Part shown: positions 34,703 through 46,049 of the stretch, piece after piece
Layout of the letters: every line of letters starts with the position of its first letter
Numbering within the stretch: the first letter of the stretch is position 1
DNA from: Nannochloropsis salina CCMP1776
Lineage: Eukaryota; Sar; Eustigmatophyceae; Eustigmatales; Monodopsidaceae
Assembly: GCA_004565275.1 (NCBI GenBank)
Contig: SDOX01000114.1
Span: forward strand, 33,970 to 83,264
Length of the DNA: 49,295 nucleotides
Direction of reading: 5' to 3'
Translations under genes and position numbers: made by a program
Notes under the pieces: model-generated
What the model was told of the DNA's origin: nothing
Databases searched by the model: none
What the model saw: only the letters and a program-made list of their open reading frames with translations

Positions 34703-36641
34703 AGCCGTCGTACAGTGTTGCATACCTATATCCTTTATGGATCCAACAGTCTGTATCACGATGTGCTGATCGCTACTGTATCATGTCATGGTTTGCGTCC
34801 ACCTAATCATTTTATAGGTTATATTGTTATACGACAACAGGACTGGCGTCGATCAGTGTCTTTGGTTGTCGATCGTATTGGTTATCTTAGTGCGAGATTC
34901 TTGGGTGAATCGTTGGTCTACATTCTCAGGGAGAAAAGTGGTCGTACTGAAGAATCAATTGGGTATTGGGTTACCCGTGGAGCATTAGTTTGTTTATTCG
35001 CATCTGGTCATGGGCCCTAATTGACCAAACCTTTGAACTGGATAAATAGCTGATTATTCAAGACACTGATCGACGGTCTATTTTGGTGCAATTGGATTTG
35101 CAGAAATAGAGATCTGTACGTATCTGAATCTCTCTGGTGCAATTGGATTTGCAGAGATTCAGGACTGCTTTAATTGGCAATTGGATTTGCTAGATTAAAG
35201 GCAGGAAATAATTGTATCTGGAGGCCTTAGATACGGCTGGCCAGGACTGTAATCGTAAAGTCATTGGAGACAAAGACGATTATAGGATGGCAATCTTCAG
35301 TGGAAGATTGGAAGACTGGGACACCTGGAAGAGCGAGGTTGAAAGCTTTATCGGGGCTAAGGACCCAGAGATGGCAGACGTCATTGTTGGATTAACCAAG
35401 TCACCGATTTCTGGGGACGAGGTAAAATCTTACGATGAAAGGAATGCCAAAGGTTACTTCACCCTCAAGAAGTACCTTAAAGGAGCGGCTGCAAGCTTAA
35501 TCGAGAAACTCCGTCCAAACAAGGATGGGGCGGGTGCTTGCAAAGCACTAACAGACAAGTATGAATTGAAAGGAGAGACGCAAAAGGCGTTACTAATGTC
35601 CGAGTTCAGCCAACTTAATTTCGATGAGAATGGCGATCCGGGAGAAACTTTCGAAGCAGCTGAGGAGCTAGCTAGAAAGATTAAGCATGGATTTGATATG
35701 GAAATCGATGAATCCATACTACTTACTAACTTGATTAATAAAATTCCATCGGCATATGGAATGGTGAAAGTGAGTCTGGAAACACAAGATTTGATGTCTT
35801 ATTCAAATCTGAAGTCAAAAATGATAAATCATTTTGTGACAAATATAGCTAATAAGGTCAAGGATGACTAATGTCTAGCTATCACTTTCAATGAATACTG
35901 CAATTGGTGCGGTAAATACGGGCATAAGGAAATGAAATGCCTCGTAAAGAAAAATGGTGGAGGCCGAGCGCGACCTCCTGACAACGGAAACAAATTGGGC
36001 CGGTATGAGCGTGTACCTGGCAACCCCTGCAATGGCCCTGGCAAAGGCGGGCGCAATAATTTCGGACGGGGAAAAGCAGGCCGTGGAGGCCGAAGTGGAC
36101 GTGGACGTGGCAAAGGATTGCACGGTGGCAATGGTTGCCGATACTGTGGAAGTGCAGATCACTGGGGAAATGAATGCCCCAAGAATAAAACGGAGCACTC
36201 CTATACATGCTTGCTAGCCACCAAGAATATATCTGGAGCCCTGGAACACACACAAATGAATTCTGCAATGGTGGATAGCGGAGCTACATCCCATATGAAG
36301 AGAGACACTACGGGATTGACTAATGTCAGACGACATTATGGTCACGTATATGTGGCAAATGGGAAGAAACTAGAAGTACGTTACATCGGAGACTGGCTCA
36401 TGGAAGTGAAGCACAGTGATTGCAAAATAAAGGGTGTCATGTTTAAGGACGTTATTGTGGTACCAAACCTAAGTCGAGATCTATTATTTATGGCTAGAAT
36501 TGATAAAGCCGGTGGAGATATAATAATCCGTAAAGGAAAGGGCGTGATTAGGAAAGGTGATACATATTTGTATGATAAGGAAAGTAGATAACATGTACTT
36601 GTTAGACTACTACGGCGAATCGTGTGAGGAAGCTAATGTTG
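34703..36641 (+). mobile_element. Ty1/copia-type LTR retrotransposon fossil, 5' part
   Basis: A copia-family fossil lying between the two duplication copies. The parts seen are a leader with short repeats, a Gag region (about 35287-35871; EFSQLNFDENGDPGETF and LTNLINKIPSAYG are typical copia Gag features), CCHC zinc knuckles (CRYCGSADHWGNEC is the clearest, about 36137-36178) and an aspartic-protease region with the VDSGATSHM motif near 36275. Integrase, reverse transcriptase, RNase H and a 3' LTR are absent from this window. The element is broken, with about two breaks. The left limit is approximate because no LTR border was identified; the right limit is the edge of duplication copy 2. Age cannot be measured without a second LTR, but the coding parts still read well, suggesting it is not very old. 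Confidence 0.8.
35084..35194. repeat. Three spaced copies of a 15-base motif
   Basis: GCAATTGGATTTGC occurs at about 35088, 35139 and 35177, twice within a longer TGGTGCAATTGGATTTGCAGA unit. It lies in the leader of the copia fossil and could be part of its LTR or untranslated leader. Confidence 0.8.
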
Positions 36642-36802
36642 CTCCTACCAGGGTTGCCTCTTTCTCATATCGCTTACATAATGCGTCCACATGCTGCCAA
36701 CATTTTCTTCCATCATTTTCACCCGTCCTTTTCGATTTTTTACTCCCGTTATGCATAGATTCGTATAGCTTAGCGTAGTGTTACTCTGTGCACGGGTCTG
36801 AC

Positions 36803-38357
36803 ATGGCACCGCCTGGCCGGAGAAGGCTAGTCATCTTCCTCCGCCTCATGATGGCGGCATTAGTATTATTAGCCACCTGTCAAGCTTTTTTGGGTTTTTC
36901 ATATTCTTCGCAGCGCATTGCTACGCCACATTCTACTGCATTGCGGATGCATCAGCTACAGCCGCCATTGAACACGCCGCTGCAGTTTGGTTGCGGATCT
37001 AGACGGGTGTTGCTGCTTTTTGCAGGGGAGAAGGGAGGCGAGGAGGACGCCCTAATAGGAGTAAGGAGGCAACGGGGGTGGTGGAAGAAGTCAGAGAAAG
37101 AGCGTTAGCAAGCAGTGGAAAGAGAGGATATGTGCCTGGACTAGAGGAGGGAATGTATTTGATTGATGAAAGAAAGGAACAAGGGTGCAAGCTGCTTCTG
37201 ATGCGATGAGGTGTCAGCGTCGAGAACGGCAAACCATATAAAAACCACAAGGATTTTTTTGGAGAGAAATCGTCGATAATAACTGTCTCACGCCTCATTT
37301 GTCGCTCCTTTTTATCTGGCCCACCCCTCCTTGTCATATCCTTCTTCGCAGAACATTGCGACTATGGAGGAGTTGGAGGCAGCCATCCAGACGTCCGGAA
37401 CGACCAAACCGCTCGTGCTTCGGTTCCACGCTTCCTGGTGCTCGGTAGGAAAAGAGGAAGGAGGGAGGACGGGGGGAGTGAAGACAGTAGGACCGCAAAG
37501 AAGGTTGGGCCTAGGACCTGCCCGTATCTCGAGGGGGGGTAAGGGCAGGAAAGGAAAGAGGATGGCGAGAAGAGGAGAGCCATAGGCATTGGTGGAAGAT
37601 ATGTATTACTGGTATGCTGTATTTTGTCGATGATATAGAATCAAGTGTATGGGTACTCGGTCCCCGCTCCTCGCTCTCCTCACATTCTCACCTCATTCTT
37701 TGTGACCCTAATTCCCTCCTCCCTCCCTTTCTCCCATATTTTCTTCTGGGATAGGCCTGCAAGCGCTTTGCCCCCACGTGGCAACAAACTGTAAACGCTT
37801 ACGAAGAATACTTCGACTTTGTCGATGTGGATGTGACGGTAACGGATGAGAGGGAGGAAGGGGAAGTGAATAGGTGCTCTGTCTGGCGACAGGAACGTCA
37901 CAAATGACAGGGACTCTATTGCTTCAGAATTATTCTCTCCTTCATTCTTTGTTCGCCATCTAATCCCTGCTCTTTCCTCCATAATGGTAGGGGAAGAGGG
38001 ACATCATCGTGGCCATGGGTCTGACGGTGCTTCCTCACTCTCATTTCTACGTCGGAGGGAGCAAGGTGGAGGACTTTGGTGTCTCGATCAAAAAACTTAA
38101 TGTGCGTGACATGTTTCTCTTGCCCGTGTCTTCGACATTCCGTCCCCCTTTCCCTCTTTCGCTCGTCGAGTCCCTCATCCTTGCTTCCCTTCCTTCCTGC
38201 TGCTTTCATCTCTTGTTTGTTTTGTGACCTCTTCACCACCCATCCTTCTCGTCATCCGTAATGTCGTTTGAGACCTCTCTTATTGCCTCCGTCGTTTTTA
38301 ATTTTGGTCCGCCAGGGGCTTCTGGAACGGCTGGATAAGTATAAGAAAATGCGATGA
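36803..38357 (+). CDS. Plastid-type thioredoxin-like protein, copy 2, 5 exons
   Basis: Exons: 36803-37060, 37352-37444, 37755-37838, 37991-38101, 38316-38357; 195 residues. The protein is identical to copy 1 except Asp87 becomes Asn (GAC to AAC at the first codon of exon 2). Signal peptide with CQA|F, WCSAC active site and the cis-Pro loop are all intact. Because the duplicated block starts only 161 bases before the ATG, sequence further upstream is copia DNA rather than the native flank of copy 1, so expression may differ. Confidence 0.87.
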
Positions 38358-40800
38358 CGGAAAACGGGAAAATGTGACGAAGATATGGATTCAGAGCGAC
38401 CAAATTGTGTAGATAATACACTTGAGGAATGTTTAAGAGCTCAGGACTGGGGCAGAAAGATATGAAAAGGAAGCGGGGAAGGAGGCCTCGGGGTGACTTG
38501 TATGTCTGAACTGAAGGTCGGCCTGTGGGAGAATTAGAGCGCGCAAGGATGTTTGAGAATCATCACAAAATGACATTTCAGTGGCTCGTTATCCAAGCAA
38601 TTTTGAGGAATCTCAGGGAAGGATCCGTTTGGTGAAAGGATAAATTTCCTGTGGATCATGTAGCCCGATAAAAACTCAGAAAAACCAATGGTGCCCAGTT
38701 TCTTTCCCTCTCTTGATCCCGCCATTTTCCATCCGTCATTCTCTGGAAAGGACAGAGGAAGGTTAGTTTCAGGGTTGATAAAAGTGGTGATAGAGAAGGA
38801 GGAGGAGGAGGAAGTTGTTAACAGGACGAGAAACTGGCCATTCTTCCTGCGTCGTTCGCTGTGCCTCCTATTCCCAAGTCCAACTGTTTTGATCATCTAG
38901 ACGTCGCCTCCTCTCTGCTCTTCCACACGGGTGTAATAGAGTGGGCGGTTCATTTCCATACGGGTGGATCGTAGCGGAAGCTTCATTTGAGGAAATGGAA
39001 AAGGAGCTGTAGGAGGACGAGTCTAAAGGATAACGTTAACAGGGTTTACGCTACTGTTAGACTTAGGATACGCTTACGGAAGAGTCTAAATGATATCCTA
39101 TGGCCATTGTATTTCTCTCGGACTTGGACTTGGTAAAGACCTCTCGATAGATCTACTTAAGACTGGCCTTTCATTCGCGCCAGATGCTTTTGCCTGCTGT
39201 TCAAACACTCGAATAGTGCGTGCCTCAAGATTACACGAAGGGAAGGCCTGCACTTGTGCGAAAATCAGACGCGTCACTTTGTTAGTGTGATGTGCAGCTA
39301 CAGCTCAAGGGCATAGCTCGAATGACTCTTTCTTGCTTCATTGCCTGTGCATTTTTATACCTATAGTCTACAATCACTATAGTCCCTCTGCTACAGGCAC
39401 CTCCTAGCACTTAGGCTTCCAGGTCCCCCTCCTCACTGCATACAATACTCAGTCTGCAAAGATGTGTCGAGTTCTTCGCTCATGATGATGAGACCCGACA
39501 CCTGTTTCTATACGCAGGCATAGAATCGTTAAGAATTTGGACACTTCTCAGGACAAAATAGAGGCAACAAAGGTATCCGTCATAGCTGGTTAGCAAGCCT
39601 GTTACCGACCTAATTTTTGCGGTACAAGGGACACGTACAATACAGGATTGAGCGAAATGACCCTTGAAGGCATAAGACGAACGCCAATATTTGGACTCTG
39701 TCGGAGCTTAGTCTGTCTAAGAGTCGGCTGACTCTGTGTCAGCTCCCAAAGGACACCAAGTGGGGCAAGAGAGAGGAATAGCGGTGTAAAAAGACAGATA
39801 AGAAAGTATTACACCTCTGGAAACATGGGAAAGGGAGGCACTAGGATGCGTGCCCTGAAGTAGAATGGGCTACCTCAAAGGTATCAAGCCGCCCTCTTTA
39901 CACCTTACTATATTTCCTCTTCCTTTATTTCATTCGATCCTTCCTCCCTTTATTCGTTAAATTGTCTTGCCATCCTACAGCCCTTGCCAGACAACGATGA
40001 ATACTTAAAAAGGCATACGTATATGAAATGATTGGAAGTTTTTGATCTCTTCCCTACCATCTTGTATGCTGTCTTTCTACATCTCTTGTGCCATTGACAA
40101 GAAGAAAAATACGCATGCGGACTTTTCAAGTGTGGTCATTACGAATAAGAGTACAGCTTATTTCATCCCCTTGACCCTCACAAAATTGCTCGCTTAGATG
40201 GGTCGAAAAGAAATGACAACAAAATTAGAAATAGTCATGGTAAGCTTTGAGCGGAGAATCTAGTATGCTACACTTGGACGCTTAATTCAAGGTGGTTCTT
40301 ATGCATGAAATAGCTAGTCTCCCAGATAACTTGATTTAGATGCTTGAGGATTCCTCTTACTTCCCAGGACATTATAGTATTAATTCAGGACACCCAAGCT
40401 GAAGAAAAGCCCCTCATCAGCCATCAAAGGATATATTGAGACGGTATTTATGGCATGACATATCAAGGGCCCCGAGAATTAACGTTGCATACATAATTGA
40501 CAAGCCCAAGTACGACACCATACCAGTTTATGTATAAGCAGGAGCACGATGACAGGAAATACGACAAAGACGTAGTATATATACGCCTCCACATAGACCT
40601 GCATCATAGACGATACACGATAGAAAGGTACAGGGGTCAACAATTTAAGTGATCGTGACGTGAGATTATGAGACTTCCAGACGAAAAGATGAAGTCTCCT
40701 GTGGTGTACTTAACGCCACTGGCAGAGACTTAATGACGTATGATGGTTGTTGACAAACTTTTGGCGTGTACTTCGATGCCGATCACTCGATAGAATAAAT
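38358..40800. other. Intergenic region inside duplicated block, copy 2
   Basis: Matches 29932-32352. A small cluster of differences occurs at about 40160-40202 (copy 1 31734-31776), and an about 22-base extra segment lies at 40740-40761, in the presumed 3' UTR of the secreted-protein gene. No gene seen. Confidence 0.5.
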
Positions 40801-42669
40801 TTAATCGGCCTCTGCAGCGTCTTCTGGTTCTTCCCATTCTGGTGCTTCTCCACACTGCTCAGAGACTTGAATAGTACTCCCCTCAGGAGTGAGCGTGAAA
40901 AGGACCTGTCTAGCACCAATCAATACACCTGACTCCTCGTATTCCTCTTTTGTGGTACATTTACAGCTCCCATCCTCCGGATTGAAAGTAGCCATGAAGT
41001 AGCCGCCAGCATCGACACAGGCTTGCGCGCAAAGTCTGGGACTTGTAGCAGCAGGTACAATCGTCCCCTCACTGCATGTAGTATAGCGCCCGCAGAAATG
41101 TATTTCTAATCCTAATCCATCCCCATCGGGATCTAAGGTTTCAAGTCTGCATTCGTGATTTCTCTGCTGCGGAACACTTGGAGAGGGCGTTGTTACTGCG
41201 GGTTGCGGAGTAGGAGCTACTGAGCACTGCTCAGAGAGTTGAATAGTACTCCCCTCAGGAGTGAGCGTGTAAAGTTCCTGTCCAGCAGCTACAATCACAC
41301 CTGACTCCTCGTATTCCTCCTTTGTGATACATCTACAGCTCCCATCCTCCTGCTTGAAAGTAGCCATGAAGAAGTCGCCAATACTCTTACAAGCTCTCGG
41401 GCAATCAAGGGGATCTAAGAGGCCAAAACCAAGATCAAACCCCTCGCTGCATGTAGTAAAGGCGCCGCATTCATTAAATATTAGACCAGAATTATCAAAC
41501 ACTTCTTCGCATTCCACGATATTCTCTGGCGAGGTAGAAGGAGAAGGCGTCGTAGGTGCTGCACTCGGGCTTGCCGTTGGCATGGCCGTAGGTGTGGACG
41601 ATGGAGCGCTTGTCATAGGGGCTGCTGTGGGTTGCGCAGGGGTAGGAGCACTCGTTGGGCTTGCCGTGGGCATGTCCGTAGGTGCGGACGATGGAGCGCT
41701 TGTCGTAGGGGCTGCTGTGGGTTGCGCAGGGGTAGGAGCACTTGTAGGCACAGCCGTTTCGTCCACCACCGCTTGATACGTGTCAAAGTTTCCATCCAGT
41801 ATCAAAGTACAATCGCCAGTGCAGCAGAAACATTGGCTTGTCACCGTATTCCAACTGAAGAAGAAAGGCGCCGACACGTCGCCATTCAGGGAGCAATACG
41901 AGAAGCACTCGGAAGGCGTCGCAATTGAAGCCGAAGCCTGCAATGTCCGTGTGCCATCTGGCACCTTGCGGATCATGTCCTGCTCTGCGTTCAGTCGGAT
42001 ATCGTCGACCAATCGACGATCCTCGAAAGGGGCCAGACGACTCGGTACGCCGCGCTGACCGGGGGCATACAGGGAGAAAGGTGCGGCGGGATTCACTGTC
42101 GGAGCAGGGGTCGGCGCACATGTCGCATGACCCTTCAATGATTTTTCCCCGAGACCCGCTTTCTTGGTGCGGGAGTATCGCACGTGCGCGTTAGCAGGCG
42201 CGGCCAAGGACTCGGTGCAATAGGGAGTCATATCCGTCGCATTCACAAGGTAAGCAAGAGCTGTGACGGCCAGCACATCTGGAGCGCATTCGTCGACGAT
42301 TACCTTGGCCTGGAAGGTACGCTTGAAGGATTTGGTCTTGTAAAAGGCCATATCGGTCCAGTAGATGGCCGTTGATCCGTCGCTGTTCTGCACAATCGTC
42401 GGGTCTGCGACGGCTTTGGAGGACGGACGAGTGCGCGTCTGCAGGACGGCTAAGCCGTTGGGGAGCTCCAACTTGAATGCAGCGTCACGTGCAGGACCCT
42501 GACCGCGCATCGTGACGAGGATCCTCGCGCGACCGCGACCGGCCAAGACCCCACGCCTGTTGTTGGGCCGCACCTTGGCAGTGAGCTGAAAGCGTGGGCA
42601 TTGTTGACCGGAGAAGCTGGGAAGCCATGCGAGGCTAAGGAAGGCGAGCAATAGACAAGCGCGATGCAT
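40801..42669 (-). CDS. Secreted Cys-rich repeat protein with Pro/Thr/Ser linkers, copy 2
   Basis: 622 residues in one exon. Residues 1-300 match copy 1 with only a handful of changes (Val161Ala, and LNAEQDM for LDAERNM). The first linker (304-382) is longer because the SAPTPAQPTAAP...MPTASP unit is duplicated. Domain 2 (386-481) and domain 3 (507-605) keep the conserved frame (CSEG, FFMATF, EESGV, SEQC), but the segments between ECEE and the following Cys, and between CSEG and the next Cys pair, are replaced: copy 2 has VFDNSGLIF and FDLGFGLLDPLDCPRACKS in domain 2 where copy 1 has KLFPIGDTTYVF and SIVSPPFPGPLGCAVYC. The linker phrase TSPENIVECEE precedes domain 2 here but domain 3 in copy 1, which suggests module shuffling. 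Role is unknown; cell wall or recognition function is inference. Confidence 0.87.
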   Translation of the reverse strand: MHRACLLLAFLSLAWLPSFSGQQCPRFQLTAKVRPNNRRGVLAGRGRARILVTMRGQGPARDAAFKLELPNGLAVLQTRTRPSSKAVADPTIVQNSDGSTAIYWTDMAFYKTKSFKRTFQAKVIVDECAPDVLAVTALAYLVNATDMTPYCTESLAAPANAHVRYSRTKKAGLGEKSLKGHATCAPTPAPTVNPAAPFSLYAPGQRGVPSRLAPFEDRRLVDDIRLNAEQDMIRKVPDGTRTLQASASIATPSECFSYCSLNGDVSAPFFFSWNTVTSQCFCCTGDCTLILDGNFDTYQAVVDETAVPTSAPTPAQPTAAPTTSAPSSAPTDMPTASPTSAPTPAQPTAAPMTSAPSSTPTAMPTASPSAAPTTPSPSTSPENIVECEEVFDNSGLIFNECGAFTTCSEGFDLGFGLLDPLDCPRACKSIGDFFMATFKQEDGSCRCITKEEYEESGVIVAAGQELYTLTPEGSTIQLSEQCSVAPTPQPAVTTPSPSVPQQRNHECRLETLDPDGDGLGLEIHFCGRYTTCSEGTIVPAATSPRLCAQACVDAGGYFMATFNPEDGSCKCTTKEEYEESGVLIGARQVLFTLTPEGSTIQVSEQCGEAPEWEEPEDAAEAD

Positions 42670-43277
42670 TTTAGTTGCTCAAGTGAGGTTGAAATGTGGA
42701 GTTGAACTTGTGAAAGGGAAGCGATAAGCAGTGTATTTGGAATAATGAGATACGAAATCGGAAGTAGAATAACAATGCAAAGAATGATATAGCTAGTCGC
42801 TACCGCATTTGAAGGTCTAGTGCTTGACATGAGGGGCTAGATTGCTCTCGGTACAATTATAAATATATATATCTCGACGAATATTCATTGTTCTGCTAGA
42901 TTCTCGCCTGGTGCATTGATCGAAATAGTAGAGATAGTAGATGGAAAGCAACAACTTATGTAGCTTTTGATGTTATCACGTTGCAAAGCTTATAGCCCAC
43001 TTCAAGACTTATTTCAAGTGTTGCTATGTGCGGAGTGGAGCAACCATAAGTATTTAAATGTGGCATTCCGTGTGATACATGAATTGTTTTCTCATGTGAA
43101 TATTCACGGCTTGATCCTGAATTCTCCCGAGCGATAGTCAGTCATAGGAGCGTCCGACCAGATCTCTAGGAAGGTCCACATAAGCTTGAGGGTGACCTTG
43201 CAATCCCAACAGACGACAGATTATGATAAATAAATAATCTTCAAAAAGGTAATATGCCATTGGATTTTACAATCGAT

Positions 43278-43560
43278 GGCCAAGGTGCACCTCCTCAGGC
43301 TTATGACTTGGCGATGGCTGACGGGAGATTGGAAGATTCTTCTCTACATCATTCAGAGGAGCTTCTGACCATCCTTTGGCAGATCCACGGGAGCGGTGTG
43401 TGACACTTCAAACCTGTCATACAGCACAAAATGATTAATATACGATTTTATATGAGGTCGAAAATAGTTTCTCCTGATCTGCTGATCTGTGGCCAGGAGT
43501 CGCATCTACAGACGTATGACTTGGCGGTGGCTGTTTGGAGATGAGAAGATTCTTCTCCGT
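43278..43560. repeat. Pair of diverged direct repeats
   Basis: A unit of about 70 bases at 43278-43347 recurs at about 43491-43560 with roughly 70% identity; the shared core is TATGACTTGGCG(A/G)TGGCTG and GAAGATTCTTCTC. The first copy lies in a 49-codon frame (43254-43403). Confidence 0.6.
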
Positions 43561-45409
43561 GGGGTGCAACGGCGTCACCGGTTGGACAACCGTTGCGGGA
43601 TATTAGTTTGAAGACAAGTCTTCATGGACGACTTGAACTTCGTTCCCCTGATGAGAGCTGTCCAAAAAATACGTGGAAATTTCCCTTGCACAAGAAAGAT
43701 CTTTATGGTCAGCGAGGGCCCTCTTTAAACAACCCTGTCGGACGATCCTTTGTGAGGTACCGACTCATAAAACAAACGGGGACCCATGCAACCAGAGAAC
43801 TAGCACATAATTGTACGATTAGAGTTAGTAGAGCTTTGGGTAGGTGTCTTGATGTTTGTTACTTGGAGTCGGGGCACCTGGAATCCTGAAGCCCGAAATT
43901 GGTCTGTTTGTTGTTGTCTGAGTATATATATAAGAGTCTAATGAGATCTCACGTCATGTGTAATCAATTTTTTGTTGACAAATAAGGTTAGGTTCTCAGG
44001 GTGCGCTTCGAAGCATTTTGTTTACAACCAGGAAAAAAGAAGGCTATCCTAATGCTCTTTGAAAAAGCTATCAAGTCATACAATAGTCATTTGTTCACAT
44101 GCGTTGCATATACACATAACATGAGGGACAGCTTGTTAAGACCTCTGAGAATGCCTTCTGTGGCCACATATTGTATTAAGTGGCTCCTTCTACACTAGCT
44201 TAGAAGTTAGGGGTTTATCTGGTTGTTGATCCCCCTTCTGGAAATAATATCGACCATTCTTTCATGATATGTAAAAGATGCGCAGAATACCTTTCTGCTC
44301 TTTTCGGGCCATGGACCGCATGCAAAACATATGTCGCCGTGTCGGTCCTTACACATTTCTATTAACATAATTGCAACGACTCCAAGAGGGGTAGAAAGCG
44401 ATGTGATGTGGATAAACTGACTACTTGAAAATACTACCTTTGTGTATTTTCACCTGATAAGAAAGAAATGCACTGAATGTGAAAGTCAGATAGAATGTGG
44501 CAATTCTGTCTGCGACAGGATTGAGAACTCTTACGCATTAATCAAGGAGTAGTCATGGACAAGGCCCATAATACTTTTATTGCAAAGGCGAGGACGTCAA
44601 CAATAATACGATAATGTGCAATTTCCTCATGTTCTCTCTTTGAAAACTACATTGCTTCGGTGCTACTCACCATATTCTGTTCCTTTTTTGAACTTTCGGC
44701 CGAACAATCATGGCTACAAATTTCTTTACAAGCTTTGACTATTTCCCAAGAGTAGTCACTTCTTGTTGCTTGTCATGTAGTCGATAACTTGTTGTCCAGT
44801 TCGGCTATTTATCTTGCAAATCCCATTAAAAACTTTATACCACACTATAATCCATATAAATCTACATTCCCAAAAAGGAAAGCCTAGTTGATTTCAGTCT
44901 AGCAAAAGCATAAAATCTGCATGCCTAGTAAGTAAAATGGAAAAGGGATTGTGCAACAAATTTTATTCATGGGAGATGTTCATGCACATAGGCCTTCGCT
45001 TGTATCTTGCATTCCCTTTTTACTCCGATTTCTCTCCCATACATGCGTCATATTCTTCCCGATCTGACAACGAGGTACAGAAGTGTCACCTAACAGACAT
45101 TTGAATTTGACAGTAGGAGCGCGTACTTTACTCGAAGTTACAAAATATTTGCTGAATCGCTCACGACGGGTACGACAACATACAACTACAAACTTAAAGA
45201 TGTATCTCTGTCGGACACAATCCCATGTTTTTCCAGTTCAAAGGCCTAATATTTACATTGGCGACAACATTGTTTCACAGAACAGAACGCACTTTCGTCC
45301 ATCGAAGCGGCCTCGTTTGTTAATGTTATTGTGGTGCCGCCTCGCTCAGAACCTTTTATTGCTCAGGAGTTGTTATCGTTATGAAGGACTCTTGGATTTC
45401 TCTGGCCAC

Positions 45410-45620
45410 CTGTGTGTATGCATACATGCGTACCAGTACCTGTGCGTGTGAGCTCACATATTTATTTTAAGATATGTATTGTATATGTGCGTGTGTGTCT
45501 GCCTTCTGTCTACCTATGTGTGTGTCTGTCTGTCTGTTTATTTGTCCAATCTGTATCTTTGTGTCTGTGTAGCTCTCTTTTGTGCATGCGTGTGTCCGTG
45601 TGTGAACATACACACGTATA
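45410..45620. repeat. TG/CTGT-rich simple sequence
   Basis: Imperfect TGTG and TGTC runs, for example GTGTGTGTCTGTCTGTCTG near 45518-45536. Low-complexity DNA, no coding signal. Confidence 0.75.
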
Positions 45621-46049
45621 GAAACATACAAATCTAAGATGCAAGAGTGGATGAGTCTTCTATGTTTACGTGTGGCTATACGTGTGCGCGGACGAGTACA
45701 TATCTCGACTTTTGTCTCTTCCTATCTCTTGGCAATGTACAACGTGTCCTCGTTTCTATCTCCTTATCTATGTTACCGAGCACTTGCCTGAGCGCATGTC
45801 TAATATTCCTGTCATCATTTTTGTTTCTGCTACAATACACTAGCTTTTTTATTAGCGTGACTACCTTTTTCTAAGGGATGGACACATGTGTGCAACATCC
45901 GGACCAAGTGGAGGAGGCCGCGCACAGCAGTGTCTCGTTTTTCATCTGTAATGCGCATCAGATATGCTACCTATAAAGCGCTGAACCGTCGTGTGATGTT
46001 CTTCGACCTCAATTTGAAGGACTCCAACCTCACCATTCTCCCAAAACTT

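Larger units (their letters stand above)
36642..43053. repeat. Direct duplication, copy 2
   Basis: Second copy of the block at 28213-34570. It is slightly longer (6412 against 6358 bases), mainly from an extra linker repeat in the secreted-protein gene and about 22 extra bases at about 40740-40761. Its left edge joins copia sequence directly. Confidence 0.95.
43054..46049. other. Gene-poor AT-rich stretch
   Basis: 3 kb with no supported exon. It holds two diverged direct repeats near 43280 and 43490, and TG-rich simple sequence at 45410-45620. Open frames (43593-43889, 45083-45451) show no recognisable domain. A TATATATATAAG segment at about 43923 is noted without a gene to attach it to. Confidence 0.5.

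Noticed and set aside
45083-45451. 122-codon plus-strand frame
   Set aside because: Basic, low-information sequence running into TG-rich simple DNA; no family recognised and no splice support.
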